The translations under genes were made by a program, and so were the position numbers. Source: Pelomonas cellulosilytica (GTDB lineage: Bacteria; Pseudomonadota; Gammaproteobacteria; Burkholderiales; Burkholderiaceae_C). Taken from it: DNA of 64,000 nt. Position 1 is the first letter of the stretch; the number at the start of each line of letters is the position of its first letter. Shown here one piece after another: positions 61,565-64,000 of this stretch. The stretch lies in NCBI RefSeq assembly GCF_021353265.1, contig NZ_JAJTWU010000003.1:62001-126000 (forward strand), given 5' to 3'. A model generated the notes under the pieces. It ran no database searches. It saw only the letters and a program-made list of their open reading frames with translations, and was not told the DNA's origin.

Positions 61565-63589
61565 TCAGTCAGAGCCGGCGGGTGCGTTGGATGCCTTGGC
61601 GACCAGCCTGGACAACTCGGCAAATCCGATCGGCGGCACCGTCAGCCAGGGCAGCGTGAAGAGGCGCCTGGCCAGGCCATGGGCCATGCGTTCCATCTGC
61701 TTGCGTTCGCCCGCCAGCCGCGCCGCCAGCAAGGGGTCGCGCGTGCCGGCGGCCAGCACGCTCTTGTTCAGCACCCAGGCATAGGGCTCGATGCCGGCGC
61801 GGCGCAGGTCGTCCTGCAGCGCAGCCGCCTGCGACACGGGCGTCGCCTCCGGCAGCGTGACCAGGATGATCTTGGTGTACGTGCCGTCCTGCAGCCGCAT
61901 CAAGGGCGTCACCACGCGGGCCGCTCCCGGCCCCTCGAATTCCCGCATCATCTGGCGGTGATAGGCGCCGGTGGCGTCCATCAGCAGCATGGAATGGCCC
62001 GTGGGCGCGGTGTCGAGCACGACGAAGGCACTGCGGCCCTCGCTGACGATGCGCGAGAAGGCGTGGAAGACGGCCACCTCTTCCGTGCAGGGCGATTTCA
62101 GGTCTTCCAGCAGCAGCGCCTGCTCGGCCGCGTCGAGCTTGGGTGACCTGGCCGCCATGATCTTGTCGATGTAGCGCTGCGTCTCGACCTTCGGGTTGAT
62201 GCGGCTCACGTTCAAGCCCGCCACATCGCCGGCCAAGGTCGAGGCCAGGTGGGCCGCCGGATCGGTCGTGCTGAGGTGCACGGTCTTGCCCCGCGCGACC
62301 AGCCCCAGGGCCAGCGCCGCCGCGACCGTCGTCTTGCCGACGCCGCCCTTGCCCATCACCATGATCAGCCCGTGCCCGGCGGCGGCCAGTTCGTCGGCCA
62401 GCGCGTCAAGGCCCAGGAGCTGGCTGCGGGCTTCCACGGCCGAAGTCGTGCGCGGCGCGATCGGGCCGGCATCGGGGGTCAGCAGTGCGCGCAACGCGGG
62501 GAGGCCGACCGTGTCGAAAGCCCGCAGCAGCACGCGGTCCTGCGGCAGCGCACGCAGCGTTGCTGGCATCGCGTCCAGCGCCTGCTGCCCCAGGTCTTCG
62601 ATGGCGCGGGCCACGGCGTCGCTGCGCTCACTGGCATGGAACACGCCGTTGATGGCCAGCCGCTGGTTGTGCAAGCCCAGCTCATGCAGCTCAGCCGAGG
62701 TGTGCGCCGCTTCATTGATCGCGCCCTTGTCGGGCCGCGTCACCAAAATGACGGTAGTCTGGGCCGGGTCGCTCAGCGCTTCCAGCGCCGCCTTGAAGCG
62801 CTCCTCCTGCATCTTCAGCCCCGAATGAGGGCCCAGGCAGGAGGCGCCTCGGTCGTTGCCGTCGAGAAATCCGCTCCAGGCCTTGGGCAGGCTCAGCAGC
62901 CGCAGCGTGTGGCCGGTCGGCGCGGTGTCGAAGACGATGTGATCGAAGCGCCCGTCCTTGTCGGACAGCAGCGCGGCGAACTCGTCGAACGAGGCGATCT
63001 CGGTGGTGCAGGCGCCGGACAGCTGCTCGCGCACCGTGGAGAGTTCGGTGTCGCTGGCGCCAGTGCCCATCTGCGCCAGCACCCGCTGCCGGTAGGACTC
63101 GGCCGCCGTGTCGGGGTCGATGTTCAATACGGACAACCCCGGCGCGCCGGGCACCGGCGTTGGACTGTTGCGCAGCTCGACGCCCAGCATCTCATCGAGG
63201 TTGGAGGCCGCATCGGTGCTCACCAGCAGCACCTTCTTGCCGCCATCGGCCAGCGTCAGTGCGGCGGCGGTGGACAGCGAGGTCTTGCCAACGCCGCCCT
63301 TGCCGGTGAAGAACAGGTGCCGCGTGGCCTGGGTCAGGAAGCCGGGCGCCTGCGCGGCCGGCGTCAACCAGGCTCGCACCTCGGCATGCGAGGGCAGCCC
63401 GCCGCTGTGCACGGCCCGGCCGTCGATGACGACCGCCGGCGTCGCGCTGACGCCGTAACCCAGGATGGTGTCGTGATCCTCGACCTTGATGACCTCGACC
63501 TCGGCGCCCTGATCCTTCGCCACCCGCTCGATCATCGCGATGGTGGCGTGGCATTTGCTGCAACCCGAACCTAGAACCTTGATCTGCAT
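61565..63589 (-). CDS. ArsA-type ATPase fused to an N-terminal thioredoxin-fold domain
   Basis: A 674-residue protein from ATG 63589 (MQIKVLGSGCSKCHATIAMI). Residues 1-76 are a small thioredoxin-fold domain of the redox-active disulfide protein 2 kind, with CSKC at 10-13 and the cis-Pro region GVSATPAVVIDGRAV. Two ArsA halves follow, each with a deviant Walker A (FFTGKGGVGKTS near 95, MVMGKGGVGKTT near 412) and DTAPTGH signature. The three metalloid-binding Cys of ArsA are conserved: ACTTE (194), SCLGP (251) and SPCTEE (501). ArsA normally powers arsenite export with ArsB. No ars gene accompanies it here. The Trx fusion could replace the metallochaperone ArsD. Confidence 0.88.
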   Translation of the reverse strand: MQIKVLGSGCSKCHATIAMIERVAKDQGAEVEVIKVEDHDTILGYGVSATPAVVIDGRAVHSGGLPSHAEVRAWLTPAAQAPGFLTQATRHLFFTGKGGVGKTSLSTAAALTLADGGKKVLLVSTDAASNLDEMLGVELRNSPTPVPGAPGLSVLNIDPDTAAESYRQRVLAQMGTGASDTELSTVREQLSGACTTEIASFDEFAALLSDKDGRFDHIVFDTAPTGHTLRLLSLPKAWSGFLDGNDRGASCLGPHSGLKMQEERFKAALEALSDPAQTTVILVTRPDKGAINEAAHTSAELHELGLHNQRLAINGVFHASERSDAVARAIEDLGQQALDAMPATLRALPQDRVLLRAFDTVGLPALRALLTPDAGPIAPRTTSAVEARSQLLGLDALADELAAAGHGLIMVMGKGGVGKTTVAAALALGLVARGKTVHLSTTDPAAHLASTLAGDVAGLNVSRINPKVETQRYIDKIMAARSPKLDAAEQALLLEDLKSPCTEEVAVFHAFSRIVSEGRSAFVVLDTAPTGHSMLLMDATGAYHRQMMREFEGPGAARVVTPLMRLQDGTYTKIILVTLPEATPVSQAAALQDDLRRAGIEPYAWVLNKSVLAAGTRDPLLAARLAGERKQMERMAHGLARRLFTLPWLTVPPIGFAELSRLVAKASNAPAGSD

Positions 63590-63599
63590 TGGGACCTCC

Positions 63600-64000
63600 T
63601 CATGCTGGGCGGAAAGACTGCTTGACTCGCACCACCGCCTTGCGCAGCTCGCCCACCCACAACACGCCACTCGCCATCCCCACGCACACAGCCCACTGCT
63701 GCAAGCTCAACGGCGCGGTGCCAAATGCCAGGTTCAGCGGCGGGAAGTGAACCACCGCCACCTGCAACAGCGCCGACAGCATGATCGCGCCCCACAGCCA
63801 GCGGTTGACGAACAAGTTGCGGAAGGCGCTGGCCGTCTCCGACCGGGCGTTGAAGCAGTTGAACAGCTGCGCCAGCACCAGCACCGTGAAGCCCGCCGTA
63901 CGCGCGGTGGCGAGGTCACCCTCCCCTGTAATCAAGCCGCCGGGCAGGTAGAGGTCAATCGTTGCCAGCGTGGCGAGCGCCATCGTCAGGCCCGTCCACA
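63600..64000 (-). CDS. Cation-transporting P-type ATPase, C-terminal end (partial)
   Basis: The frame runs from beyond the window edge to the stop at 63600, so only about the last 133 residues are visible. Transmembrane helices (TAGFTVLVLAQLFNCFNARS, LWGAIMLSALLQVAVVHFPP, LQQWAVCVGMASGVLWVGEL) are typical of the Cation_ATPase_C domain of Ca2+/Mg2+-type P2 ATPases; QLFNCFNARS is a recognisable stretch. The specific ion cannot be told from this part. It is 10 bp upstream of the ArsA-like fusion gene. Confidence 0.85.
   Translation of the reverse strand, partial: WTGLTMALATLATIDLYLPGGLITGEGDLATARTAGFTVLVLAQLFNCFNARSETASAFRNLFVNRWLWGAIMLSALLQVAVVHFPPLNLAFGTAPLSLQQWAVCVGMASGVLWVGELRKAVVRVKQSFRPA

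Overview
This is a GC-rich window with dense, short-spaced genes. The synteny gmk-rpoZ-spoT, a type-2 photosynthetic reaction centre with a tetrahaem PufC, LH1 subunits and a BphP/PpsR regulatory pair together suggest a purple phototrophic betaproteobacterium of the Burkholderiales, near the Rubrivivax/Roseateles lineage. The lineage is an inference from gene content; no 16S gene is present.

Layout. 1-13.7 kb: a partial double retropepsin-like protease, a TrmB-like regulator with a 24-bp palindrome at its start codon, then gmk, rpoZ and spoT, a large TonB-dependent receptor paired with a Sel1-repeat secreted protein, greB, a DUF2256 protein and a photolyase-related protein. 13.7-23.2 kb (minus strand): a tightly packed stress cassette of chloroperoxidase-like hydrolase, catalase, isochorismatase-like hydrolase, XapX protein, YtcJ-like amidohydrolase, DoxX, MFS exporter, Dps, DUF2789 protein and porin, several of them joined by 4-bp ATGA overlaps. 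A propeller-type sensor kinase and a NarL-type regulator lie beside it (23.3-27.0 kb).

27.2-53.2 kb: a photosynthesis gene cluster. On the minus strand crtE-crtF-bchC-bchX-bchY-bchZ-pufB-(small ORF)-pufA-pufL-pufM-(small ORF)-pufC-ppsR-bphP reads as one superoperon. On the plus strand lies crtD-crtC-bciA; then crtI-crtB-hemA on the minus strand and bchO on the plus strand. Three control regions (bchC, crtE/crtD, crtI/bchO) carry PpsR/CrtJ-type TGT-N12-ACA palindromes, two of them in pairs spaced exactly 8 bp. A kinase-less bacteriophytochrome next to PpsR suggests far-red/redox control of the cluster. No bchD, bchI, puhA or crtA is in the window. A pseudogene scar and truD interrupt the cluster between bciA and the crtI operon.

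53.2-60.2 kb: a rearranged region. It has an intact IS1182-like element with a 4-bp target duplication, a truncated and frameshifted AraC gene fused to the end of a LysR gene, a quinone oxidoreductase, a second chloroperoxidase-like hydrolase, a truncated oxidoreductase start, SnoaL-like and ABM-like proteins, an IS3-family transposase fragment and a VIT-transporter fragment. 60.2-64 kb: cbpM-cbpA, an ArsA ATPase fused to an N-terminal thioredoxin-fold domain, and the end of a cation P-type ATPase.

No tRNA, rRNA or CRISPR array was recognised.
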